From the NCBI GenBank assembly GCA_945787715.1, contig CALZJE010000001.1, positions 75,127-126,918 on the forward strand: DNA of 51,792 nt, read 5' to 3'. Both the position numbers and the translations under genes were made by a program. The stretch's first letter is position 1, and each line of letters starts with the position of its first letter. This document shows, one piece after another, positions 23,258 through 34,427 of the stretch. The DNA comes from an uncultured Ectothiorhodospiraceae bacterium (GTDB lineage Bacteria > Pseudomonadota > Gammaproteobacteria > S012-40). The notes under the pieces were generated by a model. It worked only from the letters and a program-made list of their open reading frames with translations, had not been told where the DNA came from and searched no databases.

Positions 23258-23902
23258 ATGACTATAGGTGTCGTTGGACGCAAATGCGGAATGACACGCG
23301 TATTTACCGAGTCAGGTGAATCCGTGCCAGTTACCGTAATTGAAGTGGAAGCAAATCGCATCACTCAGCTTAAGACTGTAGAGTCTGATGGCTACACCGC
23401 AGTGCAAGTGACCGTTGGTGAGCGACGAGCAAATCGTGTAAACAAATCGATGGCTGGACATTATGCAAAAAGTAATGTTGCGGCTGGTAGAGGTTTATGG
23501 GAATTTAGAGCAGATGAGTCTGAACTAAGTAGCCTTGAAGTTGGTGGTGAGATCAAGGTAGATATGTTCTCCGAAGGCCAAAAGATAGATGTTGCTGGTA
23601 CTACTATTGGTAAAGGTTTTGCCGGTACAGTAAAGCGACATAATTTTGCAATGAAAGACGCAACTCATGGTAACTCTATATCTCATAGAACTCCCGGTTC
23701 TATCGGGCAAAACCAATCCCCAGGTAAAGTCTTTAAAGGCAAAAAAATGTCTGGCCAAATGGGTAATGTGCGTCGCACTGCACAAACGCTAGATGTTGTT
23801 CGTGTAGACGTCGATCGTAACTTGCTATTAGTTAAAGGTTCTGTGCCTGGCGCTAAAGGCGGTAACGTATTTATTCGTAACGCCATTAAAGCGCGCGGTT
23901 AA
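23258..23902 (+). CDS. rplC: 50S ribosomal protein L3
   Basis: L3 is an early assembly protein near the peptidyl transferase centre. The 214-residue product contains [20 protein letters not shown], where the glutamine of GSIGQ is the residue methylated by PrmB in E. coli. The ATG at 23258 follows TTGAGGAAAC. Confidence 0.98.
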   Translation: MTIGVVGRKCGMTRVFTESGESVPVTVIEVEANRITQLKTVESDGYTAVQVTVGERRANRVNKSMAGHYAKSNVAAGRGLWEFRADESELSSLEVGGEIKVDMFSEGQKIDVAGTTIGKGFAGTVKRHNFAMKDATHGNSISHRTPGSIGQNQSPGKVFKGKKMSGQMGNVRRTAQTLDVVRVDVDRNLLLVKGSVPGAKGGNVFIRNAIKARG

Positions 23903-23911
23903 GGGGGAATT

Positions 23912-24529
23912 ATGGAATATAAAATCATCGCAGATAATGGCGACGATTCGTCTAGCGTATCTTTGTCAGATAACGTATTTGCTAAAGACTTCAATGAAGA
24001 TTTGATTCATCAAGTAGTAACAGCTTATATGGCTGGTGGTCGTTCTGGTACCAAAGCTCAGAAAACACGCTCAGAAGTAAGCGGTGGCGGAGCTAAGCCT
24101 TGGCGTCAAAAAGGTACTGGTCGAGCGCGTGCTGGTACAATTCGCAGTCCAATTTGGAAGGGGGGTGGCAAGACGTTCGCTGCTACACCTCGAAACTACG
24201 AACAAAAAGTTAACAAAAAAATGCATCGCGCCGCTATTCGCTCAATTTTGTCGGAGCTAGCAAGGCAAGAGCGTTTGGTTATCGTTAATGAGATCAAGCA
24301 AGATTCTCCAAAAACTAAGGACCTTAACACTAAATTAAAGGCTTTAGGATTGGATAACGTGTTGTTGGTGACCGAAGGTTTCAGCGAAAATTTACATTTG
24401 TCAGCACGTAATATCATCAATGTAGACACAATGACAGTTAACAACATAAGTCCAGTAAGCTTAATCGCTTACGAAAAAGTGCTGATTTCTGTAGGTGCCG
24501 TGAAGAAAATTGAGGAGCTATTGAAATGA
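23912..24529 (+). CDS. rplD: 50S ribosomal protein L4
   Basis: L4 lines the exit tunnel, and in E. coli it regulates the S10 operon. The 205-residue protein has [20 protein letters not shown], the tunnel loop where macrolide resistance changes occur. It lies 9 bases after rplC and overlaps rplW by 4 bases (ATGA). Confidence 0.98.
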   Translation: MEYKIIADNGDDSSSVSLSDNVFAKDFNEDLIHQVVTAYMAGGRSGTKAQKTRSEVSGGGAKPWRQKGTGRARAGTIRSPIWKGGGKTFAATPRNYEQKVNKKMHRAAIRSILSELARQERLVIVNEIKQDSPKTKDLNTKLKALGLDNVLLVTEGFSENLHLSARNIINVDTMTVNNISPVSLIAYEKVLISVGAVKKIEELLK

Positions 24530-24825
24530 CGCCAGAAAGATTGATGAAGGTGTTATTAGCGCCACACGTTTCGGAAAAAACAACTAATGCCGCAGATAAA
24601 GGCAATCAGTTTGTTTTCAAAGTCGTAAAAAATGCAACTAAAAAAGAAATTAAAGACGCTGTTGAGTTGTTATTTGAAGTGAAAGTTGATGCTGTGAACC
24701 TCATGAACGTTAAAGGCAAAACCAAAGGTAGAGCCGGTGCTAAAAAAGGTAAACGAGCGGATTGGAAAAAAGCATATGTAAAGCTTGAGCAGGGCTTTGA
24801 TATCGATTACATGGGCGCAGAATAA
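24526..24825 (+). CDS. rplW: 50S ribosomal protein L23
   Basis: L23 lies at the tunnel exit and docks SRP and trigger factor. The 99-residue product has [11 protein letters not shown] near the start and [23 protein letters not shown]. The start codon overlaps the rplD stop, implying coupled translation. Confidence 0.98.
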   Translation: MTPERLMKVLLAPHVSEKTTNAADKGNQFVFKVVKNATKKEIKDAVELLFEVKVDAVNLMNVKGKTKGRAGAKKGKRADWKKAYVKLEQGFDIDYMGAE

Positions 24826-24842
24826 GCGAAGGATTAGACGAT

Positions 24843-25664
24843 ATGGCTATAGTAAAAACTAAACCAACATCTCCTGGAAGGCGCTTCCTTGTTAAAGTCG
24901 TTAACAAAGAGTTGCATACAGGTAAACCACATGCCGGGTTGGTTGAAAAGCAAAAGCAAAACGCAGGCAGAAATAATCACGGGCGCATCACTGTTAGGCA
25001 TCGTGGAGGTGGTCATAAGCACCATTACCGAATCATCGATTTTAAAAGAAATAAAGATGGTATACCTGCAGCAGTAGAAAGATTAGAATACGACCCAAAT
25101 CGTACGGCAAATATTGCCCTAGTTTTGTACGCTGATGGCGAGCGTCGATACATCATTGCTCCAAAAGGCTTGGAAACTGGCGCTCAAATAGTATCCGGCG
25201 ATGACGCTCCGATTAAAACGGGTAACTGTCTTCCACTTAGAAACATTCCATTAGGTTCTATCGTTCATTGTGTAGAGCTGAAGCCAGGTAAAGGTGCTCA
25301 AATAGCGCGAAGTGCTGGCGCAACGGCGCAATTGCTTGCAAAAGAAGGGCGGCATGCGATGTTAAGGCTTCGTTCTGGCGAGCAGCGACTTGTGCTGGCA
25401 GATTGCAGAGCAACAATTGGCGAAGTCGGTAATTCTGAGCACAGCTTGCGTTCACTAGGTAAAGCTGGTGCAACCAGATGGCGTGGAAAAAGGCCTTCGG
25501 TACGTGGCTGTGTGATGAACCCTGTTGACCATCCTCATGGTGGTGGTGAAGGTAGATCTTCAGGTGGACGCCACCCCGTAACTCCTTGGGGTGTTCCAAC
25601 TAAAGGTTATAAAACACGTACAAATAAGCGAACAGATAAACTAATTGTTCGTCGACGCAAGTAA
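24843..25664 (+). CDS. rplB: 50S ribosomal protein L2
   Basis: L2 is the conserved core protein needed for subunit association and peptidyl transfer. The 273-residue protein has [17 protein letters not shown] and the C-terminal [15 protein letters not shown] with its essential histidine. Start and length match E. coli. Confidence 0.98.
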   Translation: MAIVKTKPTSPGRRFLVKVVNKELHTGKPHAGLVEKQKQNAGRNNHGRITVRHRGGGHKHHYRIIDFKRNKDGIPAAVERLEYDPNRTANIALVLYADGERRYIIAPKGLETGAQIVSGDDAPIKTGNCLPLRNIPLGSIVHCVELKPGKGAQIARSAGATAQLLAKEGRHAMLRLRSGEQRLVLADCRATIGEVGNSEHSLRSLGKAGATRWRGKRPSVRGCVMNPVDHPHGGGEGRSSGGRHPVTPWGVPTKGYKTRTNKRTDKLIVRRRK

Positions 25665-25683
25665 AGGATAAAGAGGATTTCGT

Positions 25684-25956
25684 ATGCCACGTTCTATTAA
25701 AAAAGGTCCTTTCATCGACGAGCATTTAGCGAAAAAGGTCGAGAAAGCCGTAGAAACAAATAATCGCAGACCAATTAAAACATGGTCTCGTCGTTCAATG
25801 ATTCTTCCAGATATGGTAGGTCTAACCATCGCTATCCATAATGGTAAAGTACATGTGCCAGTATTGATTAATGAAAACATGGTTGGGCACAAGCTGGGTG
25901 AATTTGCCTTAACACGAACCTATCGCGGCCATGTCGCTGACAAGAAATCGCGATAA
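25684..25956 (+). CDS. rpsS: 30S ribosomal protein S19
   Basis: S19 binds the head of the small subunit with S13. The 90-residue protein starts [19 protein letters not shown] and contains [16 protein letters not shown]. Positions and spacing are those of the S10 operon. Confidence 0.98.
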   Translation: MPRSIKKGPFIDEHLAKKVEKAVETNNRRPIKTWSRRSMILPDMVGLTIAIHNGKVHVPVLINENMVGHKLGEFALTRTYRGHVADKKSR

Positions 25957-25969
25957 CTAGGGGTTAGAA

Positions 25970-26302
25970 ATGGAAGTACAAGCAAAATTAAAATTTGTTC
26001 GCGTATCACCGCAGAAAGCTCGACTAGTTGCTGACCAGGTTCGTGGAATAAATGTTGAGAAAGCGCTTCAAACATTGTCTTTTAGCAATAAAAAAGCAGC
26101 AGGTATCATGAAAAAGGTACTTGAATCTGCAATTGCTAATGCAGAGCATAATGAAGGTGCGGATATTGATGAGTTGAAAGTGAGCGCAGTAACTGTTGAT
26201 GAAGGTCCAACGCATAAACGTATCCGGCCTCGAGCAAAAGGTCGCGCTAACCGTATTTTAAAGCGAACAAGTCACATCGTTGTGACCGTCTCGGATCGTT
26301 AA
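25970..26302 (+). CDS. rplV: 50S ribosomal protein L22
   Basis: L22 lines the exit tunnel with L4. The 110-residue product has [16 protein letters not shown] and the tunnel hairpin [26 protein letters not shown] lies 4-11 bases before the ATG. Confidence 0.98.
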   Translation: MEVQAKLKFVRVSPQKARLVADQVRGINVEKALQTLSFSNKKAAGIMKKVLESAIANAEHNEGADIDELKVSAVTVDEGPTHKRIRPRAKGRANRILKRTSHIVVTVSDR

Positions 26303-26313
26303 GAGGAATAATA

Positions 26314-26997
26314 ATGGGTCAAAAAATTCATCCAACGGGTTTTCGGTTAGGGATTGTCACTGATTGGAATTCAAAATGGTACGCAGATACAAAAGATTAC
26401 GCTAACTTCCTTAATGCAGATTTGAAAGTTAGGAGTTTTCTGAAAAAGAAGCTAGCGCACGCGTCGGTAAGTAAAATACAAATTACACGCCCAGCGAAAA
26501 ACGCTAGAATCGTTATACACACTGCGCGTCCTGGTATCGTCATCGGTAAAAAAGGTGAGGATATTGAAAAACTACGCTCTGAAGTTTCTAAGATGATGGG
26601 GATACCTGTTCATATCAATATCGAAGAGATTCGTAAGCCAGAGCTAGATGCTACTCTTGTAGCAGAAAGTATTGCTCAGCAGCTAGTTAAGCGTATTATG
26701 TTTCGCCGAGCGATGAAGCGGGCGGTATTTAACTCAATGAGATTGGGTGCTCAAGGTATTCGGATCAATGTTGCTGGCCGTTTGAATGGGGCTGAGATTG
26801 CTCGTAGCGAATGGTATCGCGAAGGTCGTGTACCTTTGCATACACTAAGAGCTGATATCGATTACGGTACTGCAGAAGCTCTGACTACATATGGAATCAT
26901 TGGTATCAAAGTGTGGATCTTTAAAGGCGAAATTTTTGATAAAAATGCTACCGCTATTGAAGATGCACCAGCGTCTAAAAACGCTGCAAACGGTTAA
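26314..26997 (+). CDS. rpsC: 30S ribosomal protein S3
   Basis: S3 is at the mRNA entry channel and helps unwind mRNA. The 227-residue protein has the KH domain motif [15 protein letters not shown] and the C-terminal [21 protein letters not shown] short acidic/Ala-rich tail follows. Confidence 0.98.
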   Translation: MGQKIHPTGFRLGIVTDWNSKWYADTKDYANFLNADLKVRSFLKKKLAHASVSKIQITRPAKNARIVIHTARPGIVIGKKGEDIEKLRSEVSKMMGIPVHINIEEIRKPELDATLVAESIAQQLVKRIMFRRAMKRAVFNSMRLGAQGIRINVAGRLNGAEIARSEWYREGRVPLHTLRADIDYGTAEALTTYGIIGIKVWIFKGEIFDKNATAIEDAPASKNAANG

Positions 26998-27011
26998 ATA
27001 AGGAGCCGCAA

Positions 27012-27425
27012 ATGTTACAGCCAAAGCGGACTAAGTTTCGTAAACAGTTTAAGGGCAGAAACCGAGGTTGGGCTTCGACCGGAGCAAAGGTAAGTTTCGG
27101 AGAATTTGGATTAAAAGCTACTGAACGCGGTAGAGTAACAGCTAGACAAATCGAAGCTGCACGTCGAGCTATGACTCGTCACGTTAAACGTGGCGGTAAA
27201 ATCTGGATCAGAGTATTTCCAGACAAACCAATCACAAATAAGCCACTAGAAGTGCGAATGGGTAAAGGTAAAGGTAATGTAGAATACTGGGTGGCTCAAA
27301 TCCAACCAGGCCGCATGCTTTATGAAATGGAAGGAGTGAGCGAAGAGATTGCTAGGGAAGCTTTTCGATTAGCTGCTGCTAAATTGCCTGTTAAAACAAC
27401 ATTTGTATCGCGCTCGGTAATTTAG
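27012..27425 (+). CDS. rplP: 50S ribosomal protein L16
   Basis: L16 lies between the A site and the subunit body. The 137-residue product has [19 protein letters not shown] and the loop [18 protein letters not shown], whose arginine is hydroxylated in E. coli. AAGGAG is 7 bases before the ATG. Confidence 0.98.
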   Translation: MLQPKRTKFRKQFKGRNRGWASTGAKVSFGEFGLKATERGRVTARQIEAARRAMTRHVKRGGKIWIRVFPDKPITNKPLEVRMGKGKGNVEYWVAQIQPGRMLYEMEGVSEEIAREAFRLAAAKLPVKTTFVSRSVI

Positions 27426-27434
27426 GAAATTATG

Positions 27435-27632
27435 ATGAAAGCTGAAGAATTGAGAGGCGAAGGCCTAGATAATCTTAAACAGTCGCTGCATGACTTGTTG
27501 AAAGAGCAATTTACTTTGCGAATGCAAAAAGCTACCGGTCAACTTGGTACTACTCACCAGTTAAAGCTGGTTAGACGCGATATCGCTCGTGTTAAAACAG
27601 TAATAAACCAAAAGCAGAAGGGTGCTGAATAA
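27435..27632 (+). CDS. rpmC: 50S ribosomal protein L29
   Basis: This 65-residue protein sits at the tunnel exit beside L23. Two ATG codons are adjacent (27432 and 27435). The second gives the usual MKAEELRG start and better spacing from [25 protein letters not shown] is the family core. It overlaps rpsQ by one base (TAATG). Confidence 0.96.
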   Translation: MKAEELRGEGLDNLKQSLHDLLKEQFTLRMQKATGQLGTTHQLKLVRRDIARVKTVINQKQKGAE

Positions 27633-27898
27633 TGTCGGAAGTAATTAAATCTGAGCGCGTATTAACTGGGCGTGTTGTTAGTAATAAAATGGATAAAACC
27701 ATTACAGTTTGTATAGAAAGAAAGGTGAAGCACCCACTTTACGGCAAATATGTAAAGAAGACGACTAAGTTGCATGCTCACGATGAAGACAATCAATGCA
27801 CTGAAGGCGACGTTGTTACTATAAAACAATGTCGACCACTTTCTAAGTTGAAAAAATTTCAACTTGTTGAAGTGCTAGAAAAAGCGACCATTGTTTGA
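27632..27898 (+). CDS. rpsQ: 30S ribosomal protein S17
   Basis: S17 is a primary 16S rRNA binder. The 88-residue protein has [20 protein letters not shown] and [18 protein letters not shown]. It is the last gene of the S10 section, before a 128-base gap with an internal promoter. Confidence 0.98.
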   Translation: MSEVIKSERVLTGRVVSNKMDKTITVCIERKVKHPLYGKYVKKTTKLHAHDEDNQCTEGDVVTIKQCRPLSKLKKFQLVEVLEKATIV

Positions 27899-27951
27899 TC
27901 GCTATATCCTGACTCAAGCATCGTTGAATATTTTTATTTGGCGACTATGTT

Positions 27952-27979
27952 TTGTGTTTAAATAGTTATGTGTTAGAAT
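27952..27979 (+). promoter_or_regulatory. Internal promoter before rplN (spc section)
   Basis: TTGTGT (27952-27957) and TAGAAT (27974-27979) are 16 bases apart and are followed by CCGTCGCC, a GC-rich discriminator. The position matches the spc operon promoter of E. coli. Confidence 0.65.
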
Positions 27980-28026
27980 CCGTCGCCTTTTAAAGGTAGA
28001 TGTCTAACTAAGGTTGGAGAAAACCC

Positions 28027-28395
28027 ATGATTCAGATGCAATCAGTACTTGATATCGCTGATAACAGTGGTGCACGCCGAGTACAGTGTATCAAAGTCCT
28101 TGGTGGCTCACGTCGCCGTTATGCTGAAATAGGTGACATTATAAAAGTAAGCATTAAAGAAGCTATTCCAAGGGGTAAGGTAAAAAAAGGCGATGTATAC
28201 AACGCAGTTGTTGTAAGAACTCGTAAAGGTGTTAGAAGATCTGACGGTTCACTTATTCGCTTTGATGGCAACGCCGCAGTATTATTGAATACTCAAAATC
28301 AACCCATAGGTACACGTATATTTGGGCCTGTGACACGAGAGCTTAGAACCGAAAATTTCATGAAAATTATTTCGCTAGCTCCGGAAGTTATATAA
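28027..28395 (+). CDS. rplN: 50S ribosomal protein L14
   Basis: L14 is at the subunit interface and is the target of the silencing factor RsfS. The 122-residue protein starts [20 protein letters not shown] and has the conserved [20 protein letters not shown] precedes the ATG by about 8 bases. Confidence 0.98.
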   Translation: MIQMQSVLDIADNSGARRVQCIKVLGGSRRRYAEIGDIIKVSIKEAIPRGKVKKGDVYNAVVVRTRKGVRRSDGSLIRFDGNAAVLLNTQNQPIGTRIFGPVTRELRTENFMKIISLAPEVI

Positions 28396-28414
28396 ATTTA
28401 TAAGGTTTGATGTT

Positions 28415-28732
28415 ATGCGTAAAATTCGCAAAGGCGATGACGTAGTCGTAGTCGCAGGAAAAGATAAAGGCAAAAGAGGGCACGTTACTAGAGTCGTTTC
28501 TAGTGAACGCATTATTGTCGAAGGCGTTAATATCGTTAAGCGTCATACTAAAGGCAATCCTCAAATGAATGTTCCCGGCGGGATTATTGATAAAGAAGCA
28601 CCGCTACATGTTTCCAATGTGATGGTGTTTAATCCAGGCCTTGGAAAAGGGGATAGGGTTGGCATTAATGTTCTTGATGACGGTAAAAAAGTTCGTGTCT
28701 TCAAGTCTAATGGCGAAAATGTTGATGTGTAA
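28415..28732 (+). CDS. rplX: 50S ribosomal protein L24
   Basis: L24 is an assembly initiator of the large subunit. The 105-residue product has a KOW motif ([19 protein letters not shown]) and the conserved [12 protein letters not shown]. It lies 12 bases before the rplE start. Confidence 0.98.
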   Translation: MRKIRKGDDVVVVAGKDKGKRGHVTRVVSSERIIVEGVNIVKRHTKGNPQMNVPGGIIDKEAPLHVSNVMVFNPGLGKGDRVGINVLDDGKKVRVFKSNGENVDV

Positions 28733-28744
28733 TTGGGGTTCGAA

Positions 28745-29284
28745 ATGGCAAGGCTGAAAGATTATTATAAAGATTCGGTTATTAGTAAACTAACCGAGCA
28801 ATTTGGGTATAAAAGTGTCATGGAAGTGCCCAAAATTACTAAAATCACACTCAACATGGGCTTAGGCGAAGCAATCGGCGATAAAAAAATAGTCGAGCAT
28901 GCTACTGGCGATATGATAAAAATAGCTGGTCAAAAACCAGTCGTCACTCTAGCGCGTAAATCTATAGCGGGTTTTAAAGTGCGTGACGGATGGCCAATTG
29001 GCTGTAAAGTTACGTTGCGAAGAGAGAAAATGTTCGAGTTTATGGATCGTTTGGTGTCTATCTCGATCCCTCGTATTCGTGACTTCCGTGGATTGAGCCC
29101 AAAATCCTTCGATGGTCAAGGTAACTACAGTATGGGAGTATCTGAACAGATCATATTCCCTGAAATCGATTATGATAAAATCGATAAGTTGCGTGGTATG
29201 GATATTACCATTACCACAACAGCAAAAACGGATGAGGAAGGTAGAGCATTACTTAAAGCCTTCAATTTCCCATTTAAAAATTGA
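28745..29284 (+). CDS. rplE: 50S ribosomal protein L5
   Basis: L5 binds 5S rRNA in the central protuberance. The ATG at 28745 gives [12 protein letters not shown] and exactly 179 residues, as in E. coli; a TTG at 28733 directly after the rplX stop is in frame but not the family start. Conserved [15 protein letters not shown] and [15 protein letters not shown] are present. In E. coli, S8 represses the spc operon near this start; no such site was resolved here. Confidence 0.97.
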   Translation: MARLKDYYKDSVISKLTEQFGYKSVMEVPKITKITLNMGLGEAIGDKKIVEHATGDMIKIAGQKPVVTLARKSIAGFKVRDGWPIGCKVTLRREKMFEFMDRLVSISIPRIRDFRGLSPKSFDGQGNYSMGVSEQIIFPEIDYDKIDKLRGMDITITTTAKTDEEGRALLKAFNFPFKN

Positions 29285-29294
29285 GTGAAACGTA

Positions 29295-29600
29295 ATGGCT
29301 AAAAAGAGCATGATTAACCGCGAGCTAAAAAGAGAAAAGCTTGTGAAGCAATACGCAGAAAAGCGTGTTCAACTTAAGAAAGTTATGAGCGATGTTTCGC
29401 TTTCAATCGAAGAGCGTGATGAAGCAGCTAAAAAGTTTCATAGTCTGCCGCGTAACTCAAGCCCTGTTCGCCAACATAATCGTTGTAAAATCACTGGCCG
29501 GCCTCATGGTTATTACCGTAAGTTTGGTTTGTCACGTAACAAGCTTAGAGAAGCTGCAATGCGCGGTGATGTTCCTGGTTTAACTAAGTCAAGCTGGTAG
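29295..29600 (+). CDS. rpsN: 30S ribosomal protein S14 (zinc-free form)
   Basis: The 101-residue long form has no CxxC zinc ribbon, only one Cys in [20 protein letters not shown]. The end is the usual GLTKSSW. It lies between rplE and rpsH. Confidence 0.98.
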   Translation: MAKKSMINRELKREKLVKQYAEKRVQLKKVMSDVSLSIEERDEAAKKFHSLPRNSSPVRQHNRCKITGRPHGYYRKFGLSRNKLREAAMRGDVPGLTKSSW

Positions 29601-29610
29601 GGGTAGAACT

Positions 29611-30006
29611 ATGTCAATGTCAGATCCTGTTGCAGATATGCTGACTCGAATTCGTAACGCTCAGTCTGCAAACAAATCAAGCGTTACAATGCCTTCATCA
29701 AAATCTAAAGAAGCAATTGCGTTTTTGCTTAAAGAAGAAGGTTATATTGAAGATGTTGAAAAAGAAATGGATGGCAGCAAAGCTACCATGACTATTTCGT
29801 TGAAATATTATGAAAGCAAGCCCGTAATTGAAGAGATTAAACGTGTTAGCCGTCCTGGATTGCGCATATACAAAGGTGCTGGTGAATTACCTCAAGTCAG
29901 AGGCGGTTTGGGTGTAGCGGTTATCTCTACTTCCAAAGGTCTTATGTCAGATAGAGAGGCACGTAAATCGGGTTTTGGTGGCGAAGTAATCTGTTACGTT
30001 GCCTAA
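29611..30006 (+). CDS. rpsH: 30S ribosomal protein S8
   Basis: S8 is a primary 16S binder and the autoregulator of the spc operon in E. coli. The 131-residue product starts [18 protein letters not shown] and ends [16 protein letters not shown] second ATG two codons in is possible, but family members begin MSM. Confidence 0.97.
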   Translation: MSMSDPVADMLTRIRNAQSANKSSVTMPSSKSKEAIAFLLKEEGYIEDVEKEMDGSKATMTISLKYYESKPVIEEIKRVSRPGLRIYKGAGELPQVRGGLGVAVISTSKGLMSDREARKSGFGGEVICYVA

Positions 30007-30018
30007 TAGGAGAACAAG

Positions 30019-30546
30019 ATGTCACGTATAGCAAATATGCCTATCAACCTCCCTGCGGGTGTAGAGGTTAGTATAAATGGGCAAGAGATTGCGGTTAAAG
30101 GGCCAAAAGGGAAAATGGACTTTAATGCGCATGCTGCGGTTTCCACTAAAATCGAAGAAAATGTTGTAACAGTTTCTGCAAATGAAGCAACTTCATCCGC
30201 GTTAGCGGGAACAACACGCGCTATTGTTAATAATATGGTTGTAGGTGTTTCAGCTGGATTTGAAAAAAAGTTGCAGTTGGTCGGTGTTGGTTATAGAGCT
30301 CAAGCAAAGGGCAATACACTGAGCCTAACATTGGGATTTTCGCACCCAGTGGATTTTAAATCGCCAGAGGGAATATCGATCGAGACGCCAAGCCAGACTG
30401 AAATTGTTATCAAAGGAATTGATAAGCAGCAGGTTGGCCAAGTGGCTGCAAATATAAGAGCGTATAGACCACCAGAGCCGTACAAAGGCAAAGGTGTAAG
30501 ATACGTAGATGAGTACATTGTACGTAAAGAAGCCAAGAAGAAATAA
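30019..30546 (+). CDS. rplF: 50S ribosomal protein L6
   Basis: L6 lies near the factor-binding site. The 175-residue protein starts [17 protein letters not shown] and carries the signature [16 protein letters not shown] at its C-terminus. TAGGAG precedes the ATG by 7 bases. Confidence 0.98.
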   Translation: MSRIANMPINLPAGVEVSINGQEIAVKGPKGKMDFNAHAAVSTKIEENVVTVSANEATSSALAGTTRAIVNNMVVGVSAGFEKKLQLVGVGYRAQAKGNTLSLTLGFSHPVDFKSPEGISIETPSQTEIVIKGIDKQQVGQVAANIRAYRPPEPYKGKGVRYVDEYIVRKEAKKK

Positions 30547-30557
30547 GGGCTGAAGAC

Positions 30558-30914
30558 ATGAATAAGAAAACAGCTAGAGTACGTCGGTCAGTAAAAGCTA
30601 GAGCACGACTGAAGCGGCAGGGAAAGATTAGATTATGTGTCCACAAGACACCTCAACACATATACGCGCAAGTCATTAGCGAGAATGGAGATTCTGTAAT
30701 TGCAGCAGCTTCAACGGTTGAGGCATCTGTGAAAGAGAAAATTACCGGTCATAAAGGCAATTGTGATGCGGCAAAGATCGTCGGACAAATTATCGCAGAA
30801 AGAGCGACAAGCAAAGGCATCAGCGACGTATCATTCGATCGTTCGGGCTTTAAATATCATGGTCGATTAAAAGCATTGGCAGACTCAGCGCGCGAAAACG
30901 GGCTTAAATTTTAG
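30558..30914 (+). CDS. rplR: 50S ribosomal protein L18
   Basis: L18 binds 5S rRNA together with L5. The 118-residue product has a basic N-terminus ([20 protein letters not shown]) and the end [20 protein letters not shown]. The position in the spc order is standard. Confidence 0.98.
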   Translation: MNKKTARVRRSVKARARLKRQGKIRLCVHKTPQHIYAQVISENGDSVIAAASTVEASVKEKITGHKGNCDAAKIVGQIIAERATSKGISDVSFDRSGFKYHGRLKALADSARENGLKF

Positions 30915-30928
30915 ATTAAGGGTGTTAT

Positions 30929-31435
30929 ATGGCTAATTTTGATGTGCCATCAAGTAATGACGATTTACAGGAAAAACTAGTAGCAGTAAATCGTGTCGCT
31001 AAGGTGGTTAAAGGTGGTAGACAATTTGGTTTCTCAGCGCTGACTGTTGTAGGCGATGGAAAAGGCCGGGTCGGTTTTGGAAGTGGGAAAGCGAGAGAAG
31101 TGCCTGTTGCTATTCAAAAGGCATTAGAAAAAGCTAGAAAAAACATGATCACTGTTAGCCTGAATGGCGACACCCTTCAGTATCCTTTAGAAGGCAAGCA
31201 TGGGGCAGCTAAAGTTTTCATGAAACCCGCTTCTGATGGTACTGGTATAATCGCCGGCGGTGCTATGCGAGCAGTTTTTGAAGTCGTTGGTGTGCACAAC
31301 GTGCTAGCTAAATGCATCGGAACAAATAACCCAGTTAATGTTGTTCGCGCAACTATTCAAGGTCTTGGAGATATGAACTCTCCCGAAGACGTAGCGGCAA
31401 AGCGCGGCAAAAAAGTAGATGAAATTACGGGCTAA
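30929..31435 (+). CDS. rpsE: 30S ribosomal protein S5
   Basis: S5 affects decoding accuracy and lines the mRNA entry. The 168-residue protein has [20 protein letters not shown], the loop where spectinomycin resistance changes occur, and [12 protein letters not shown] at the end. Confidence 0.98.
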   Translation: MANFDVPSSNDDLQEKLVAVNRVAKVVKGGRQFGFSALTVVGDGKGRVGFGSGKAREVPVAIQKALEKARKNMITVSLNGDTLQYPLEGKHGAAKVFMKPASDGTGIIAGGAMRAVFEVVGVHNVLAKCIGTNNPVNVVRATIQGLGDMNSPEDVAAKRGKKVDEITG

Positions 31436-31437
31436 TT

Positions 31438-31623
31438 ATGAGTACTGGAAAGGTAAAAGTTACGTTAATTAAAAGCGTAAGTGGGCGTTTAAAAAGCCAT
31501 AAAGCATGCGTTGCGGGCTTGGGATTAAGAAAAATCAACCACAGCGTTGAAGTAATCGATACGCCTGAAAATCGTGGAATGATTAATAAAGCATACTACA
31601 TGCTTCGCGTAGAGGAAGTATAG
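31438..31623 (+). CDS. rpmD: 50S ribosomal protein L30
   Basis: This is a 61-residue ribosomal protein. [18 protein letters not shown] and [14 protein letters not shown] are diagnostic. It lies 2 bases after rpsE and 2 before rplO, so translation is coupled. Confidence 0.97.
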   Translation: MSTGKVKVTLIKSVSGRLKSHKACVAGLGLRKINHSVEVIDTPENRGMINKAYYMLRVEEV

Positions 31624-31625
31624 CA

Positions 31626-32060
31626 ATGAGATTAAACACAATAAAGCCTGGAGAGGGCTCTCGGACTACTCGAAAAAGAGTGGGGCGTGGGATAGGCTCT
31701 GGTTTGGGTAAAACGTGTGGACGCGGACATAAAGGTCAAAAATCTCGTTCCGGCGGCAAAGTTCAAATTGGTTTTGAAGGCGGGCAGATGCCACTTCAAA
31801 AGCGGTTGCCAAAAGTTGGTTTCACTTCTCGACTTAAAAAGACTTCTTTAGAAGTTCGATTGAGTGAAATTCAAAAAATTGATGCCGAACAAATTGATCT
31901 TGCAATCTTGAAAAAAGAGGGGATTTTGCCTCAGTACATAAAGACTGCAAAGGTTATAAAGTCAGGTGAGCTAACTCGAAGCGTAACTGTGCTTGGATTA
32001 GGCGTAACTTCTGGTGCAAAAGCAGCTATTGAAGCTGCCGGCGGAAAGGTAGAGGGCTAA
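31626..32060 (+). CDS. rplO: 50S ribosomal protein L15
   Basis: The 144-residue late-assembly protein has the glycine-rich basic start [17 protein letters not shown] and [16 protein letters not shown]. Its stop codon directly abuts the GTG start of secY. Confidence 0.98.
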   Translation: MRLNTIKPGEGSRTTRKRVGRGIGSGLGKTCGRGHKGQKSRSGGKVQIGFEGGQMPLQKRLPKVGFTSRLKKTSLEVRLSEIQKIDAEQIDLAILKKEGILPQYIKTAKVIKSGELTRSVTVLGLGVTSGAKAAIEAAGGKVEG

Positions 32061-33413
32061 GTGGCAAACTCATCTTCAGTTGCATCAAGTTTAGCGAGAG
32101 GGAAGCTTACCGAACTGCGGCAGCGGTTGATGTTTGTACTTGGCGCCCTTATAGTTTTTAGAATTGGGGCACATATTCCTGTTCCCGGAATTGACCCAGC
32201 TGCGTTGGCGCTTTTGTTTGAACAAACCAAAGGTACCATCTTGGATATGTTCAATATGTTCTCGGGTGGAGCGCTAGGGCGCTTGTCAGTCTTCGCCCTA
32301 GGTGTAATGCCTTATATTTCTGCATCCATTATTGTGCAGTTATTATCCTCAGTTTGGCCTAAGCTTGAGCAATTAAAAAAAGAAGGCGAGTCAGGACGAC
32401 GGAAAATTACCCAATACACACGCCAACTAACATTAGTTTTGGCAACGTTTCAAGCAACAGGTATTGCAATCGCGTTACAACAGCAATCAATTGGAAACGT
32501 CTCGGTAGTTATTGATCCAGGTCCATTGTTCATGGCGACATGTATTGTAACCTTAGTTACAGGAACAATGTTTTTGATGTGGCTTGGTGAGCAGGTCACT
32601 GAACGTGGGATCGGAAATGGAATATCTATAATTATCTTTGCTGGAATTGTTGCCGGTCTACCTACTGCGGTAGCAGGAACAATGGAGCTTGCGAGAACAG
32701 GCGAATTGCAATGGTTTGTAGTGTTGGTCTTGTTTGTTTTAGCGCTGGCTGTCACCTTTTTTGTAGTGTTTGTAGAAAGAGGGCAACGGCGAATAACAGT
32801 AAATTATGCAAAGCGTCAGCAGGGAAATAAACTTTATGCGGGCGGTACAAGTCATTTACCTTTAAAGGTAAATATGGCGGGCGTTATACCACCAATATTT
32901 GCATCTAGTATTATTTTATTTCCAGCAACTATAGGTGGTTGGTTTGGTAGTGGGGAAGGCATGGAGTGGTTGAAAGAGTTGTCCTCAACGCTTGCGCCTG
33001 GTCAACCCTTGTATGTGCTATGTTACGCGATAGCGATAATTTTCTTTTGTTTCTTCTATACGGCACTTGTATTCAATCCTAAAGAAACAGCGGATAATTT
33101 GAAAAAGTCTGGCGCGTTTATACCCGGCGTAAGACCCGGTGATCAGACCGCTAAATATATCGATACTATCATGTCTCGCTTAACATTGGCGGGCGCGATT
33201 TATATCACGGCAGTTTGCTTGTTGCCAGAATTTTTAATTCTTAATTGGAATGTACCGTTCTATTTCGGCGGCACCTCACTTTTAATTGTGGTAATTGTTG
33301 TTATGGATTTTATGTCGCAAGTTCAGGCCCATATGATGTCTCATCAATACGATGGACTGATGAAAAAAGCTAATTTGAAAGCTCATGGCCGTGGTGGCGG
33401 CATGATTAGATAA
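32061..33413 (+). CDS. secY: Preprotein translocase subunit SecY
   Basis: SecY is the channel subunit of the Sec translocon. The 450-residue protein has ten predicted membrane helices, the plug region [21 protein letters not shown] and the cytoplasmic loop [18 protein letters not shown]. It begins with GTG directly after the rplO stop, so it depends on coupled translation. It partners with SecE encoded at 6459. Confidence 0.98.
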   Translation: MANSSSVASSLARGKLTELRQRLMFVLGALIVFRIGAHIPVPGIDPAALALLFEQTKGTILDMFNMFSGGALGRLSVFALGVMPYISASIIVQLLSSVWPKLEQLKKEGESGRRKITQYTRQLTLVLATFQATGIAIALQQQSIGNVSVVIDPGPLFMATCIVTLVTGTMFLMWLGEQVTERGIGNGISIIIFAGIVAGLPTAVAGTMELARTGELQWFVVLVLFVLALAVTFFVVFVERGQRRITVNYAKRQQGNKLYAGGTSHLPLKVNMAGVIPPIFASSIILFPATIGGWFGSGEGMEWLKELSSTLAPGQPLYVLCYAIAIIFFCFFYTALVFNPKETADNLKKSGAFIPGVRPGDQTAKYIDTIMSRLTLAGAIYITAVCLLPEFLILNWNVPFYFGGTSLLIVVIVVMDFMSQVQAHMMSHQYDGLMKKANLKAHGRGGGMIR

Positions 33414-33440
33414 CAACGGTAGTGTTTATTGGAGTTAATG

Positions 33441-33554
33441 ATGAAAGTCAGAGCATCTGTTAAAAAAATGTGTCGAAATTGTCGAGTTGTCCGTCGGAAG
33501 GGCGTAGTACGAATAATTTGTAAAGACGCAAAACATAAGCAACGCCAAGGATAA
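33441..33554 (+). CDS. rpmJ: 50S ribosomal protein L36 (zinc-binding form)
   Basis: This short gene encodes 37 residues beginning [17 protein letters not shown]. Zinc ligands are Cys11, Cys14, Cys27 and His32, so this is the C+ form. A second ATG immediately upstream at 33438 is in frame. TTGGAG lies 7 bases upstream. It follows secY as in most gammaproteobacteria. Confidence 0.96.
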   Translation: MKVRASVKKMCRNCRVVRRKGVVRIICKDAKHKQRQG

Positions 33555-33562
33555 ATTGGTAG

Positions 33563-33591
33563 TTGATTAAATAGGTGAAGAGTAGTAGAAT
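33563..33591 (+). promoter_or_regulatory. Promoter of the alpha section (rpsM-rpsK-rpsD-rpoA-rplQ)
   Basis: TTGATT (33563-33568) and TAGAAT (33586-33591) are spaced by 17 bases and followed by a GC-rich discriminator (TCGGCGCC). It sits in the 82-base gap between rpmJ and rpsM, as in E. coli. Confidence 0.7.
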
Positions 33592-33636
33592 TCGGCGCCT
33601 TTAAGGCACGGCCGACGGTTTGGGAGTGAAGAACGC
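33592..33636 (+). promoter_or_regulatory. rpsM leader, candidate S4 autoregulation element
   Basis: The leader contains TCGGC pairing with GCCGA and an inner GCCTTTAAGGC hairpin just before the ribosome site. In E. coli, S4 binds a pseudoknot at this position. A full pseudoknot was not proven by eye. Confidence 0.35.
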
Positions 33637-33993
33637 ATGGCGCGTATAGCTGGAATTAATATACCGACAAACAAACACGCAGTGATAGCTCTCACTGCTA
33701 TATATGGTATAGGGAAAACAAGAGCACAACTAATTTGTAATACTAGCAATATTGTACCTTCAACAAAAATAAAAGATTTGGGCGAAGATCAGCTAGAAAC
33801 ACTTCGCCAAGAAGTTGGTAAATTTATTGTGGAAGGCGACTTGCGTCGCGAAGTGTCGATGAATATAAAGCGCTTGATGGATCTAGGCAGTTTTCGAGGT
33901 ATCAGGCATCGAAGAGGTCTTCCTTTGAGAGGACAACGCACTAAAACAAACGCTAGGACTCGTAAAGGTCCGCGCAAAATGATTAAACGTTAA
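33637..33993 (+). CDS. rpsM: 30S ribosomal protein S13
   Basis: S13 forms a bridge between the subunits in the head. The 118-residue protein starts [20 protein letters not shown] and ends with the basic [17 protein letters not shown] tail that contacts P-site tRNA. Confidence 0.98.
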   Translation: MARIAGINIPTNKHAVIALTAIYGIGKTRAQLICNTSNIVPSTKIKDLGEDQLETLRQEVGKFIVEGDLRREVSMNIKRLMDLGSFRGIRHRRGLPLRGQRTKTNARTRKGPRKMIKR

Positions 33994-34023
33994 TCATAAA
34001 TTTTAACTGATTTAGGTAACATT

Positions 34024-34413
34024 ATGGCAAAAGCTGGTAGCAGAAGTCGTAAGCGTGTAAAAAAGAATGTATCTGATGCGGTAGCTCACATTCACGCTTC
34101 GTTTAACAACACAATTGTGACGATTACTGATCGTCAAGGCAATACTTTAACGTGGGCAACGGCGGGTGGCTCCGGTTTTAGAGGATCTCGCAAAAGTACA
34201 CCGTTTGCCGCACAGGTTGCATCAGAACGTGCTGCTAGAGCCGCGCAAGAATACGGCGTTAAAAATGTAGACGTGTTTGTTAAAGGCCCAGGTCCAGGTC
34301 GAGAGTCAGCGGTGCGAGCCCTAAATTTGGTGGGTTTTAAGATTAACAATATTACGGATGTAACACCGATACCTCATAACGGTTGTCGTCCACCTAAGAA
34401 ACGACGAGTTTAA
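34024..34413 (+). CDS. rpsK: 30S ribosomal protein S11
   Basis: S11 is on the platform of the small subunit. The 129-residue product has [20 protein letters not shown] and ends in [16 protein letters not shown]. Standard position in the alpha section. Confidence 0.98.
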   Translation: MAKAGSRSRKRVKKNVSDAVAHIHASFNNTIVTITDRQGNTLTWATAGGSGFRGSRKSTPFAAQVASERAARAAQEYGVKNVDVFVKGPGPGRESAVRALNLVGFKINNITDVTPIPHNGCRPPKKRRV

Positions 34414-34427
34414 GCGGGAGATTAATC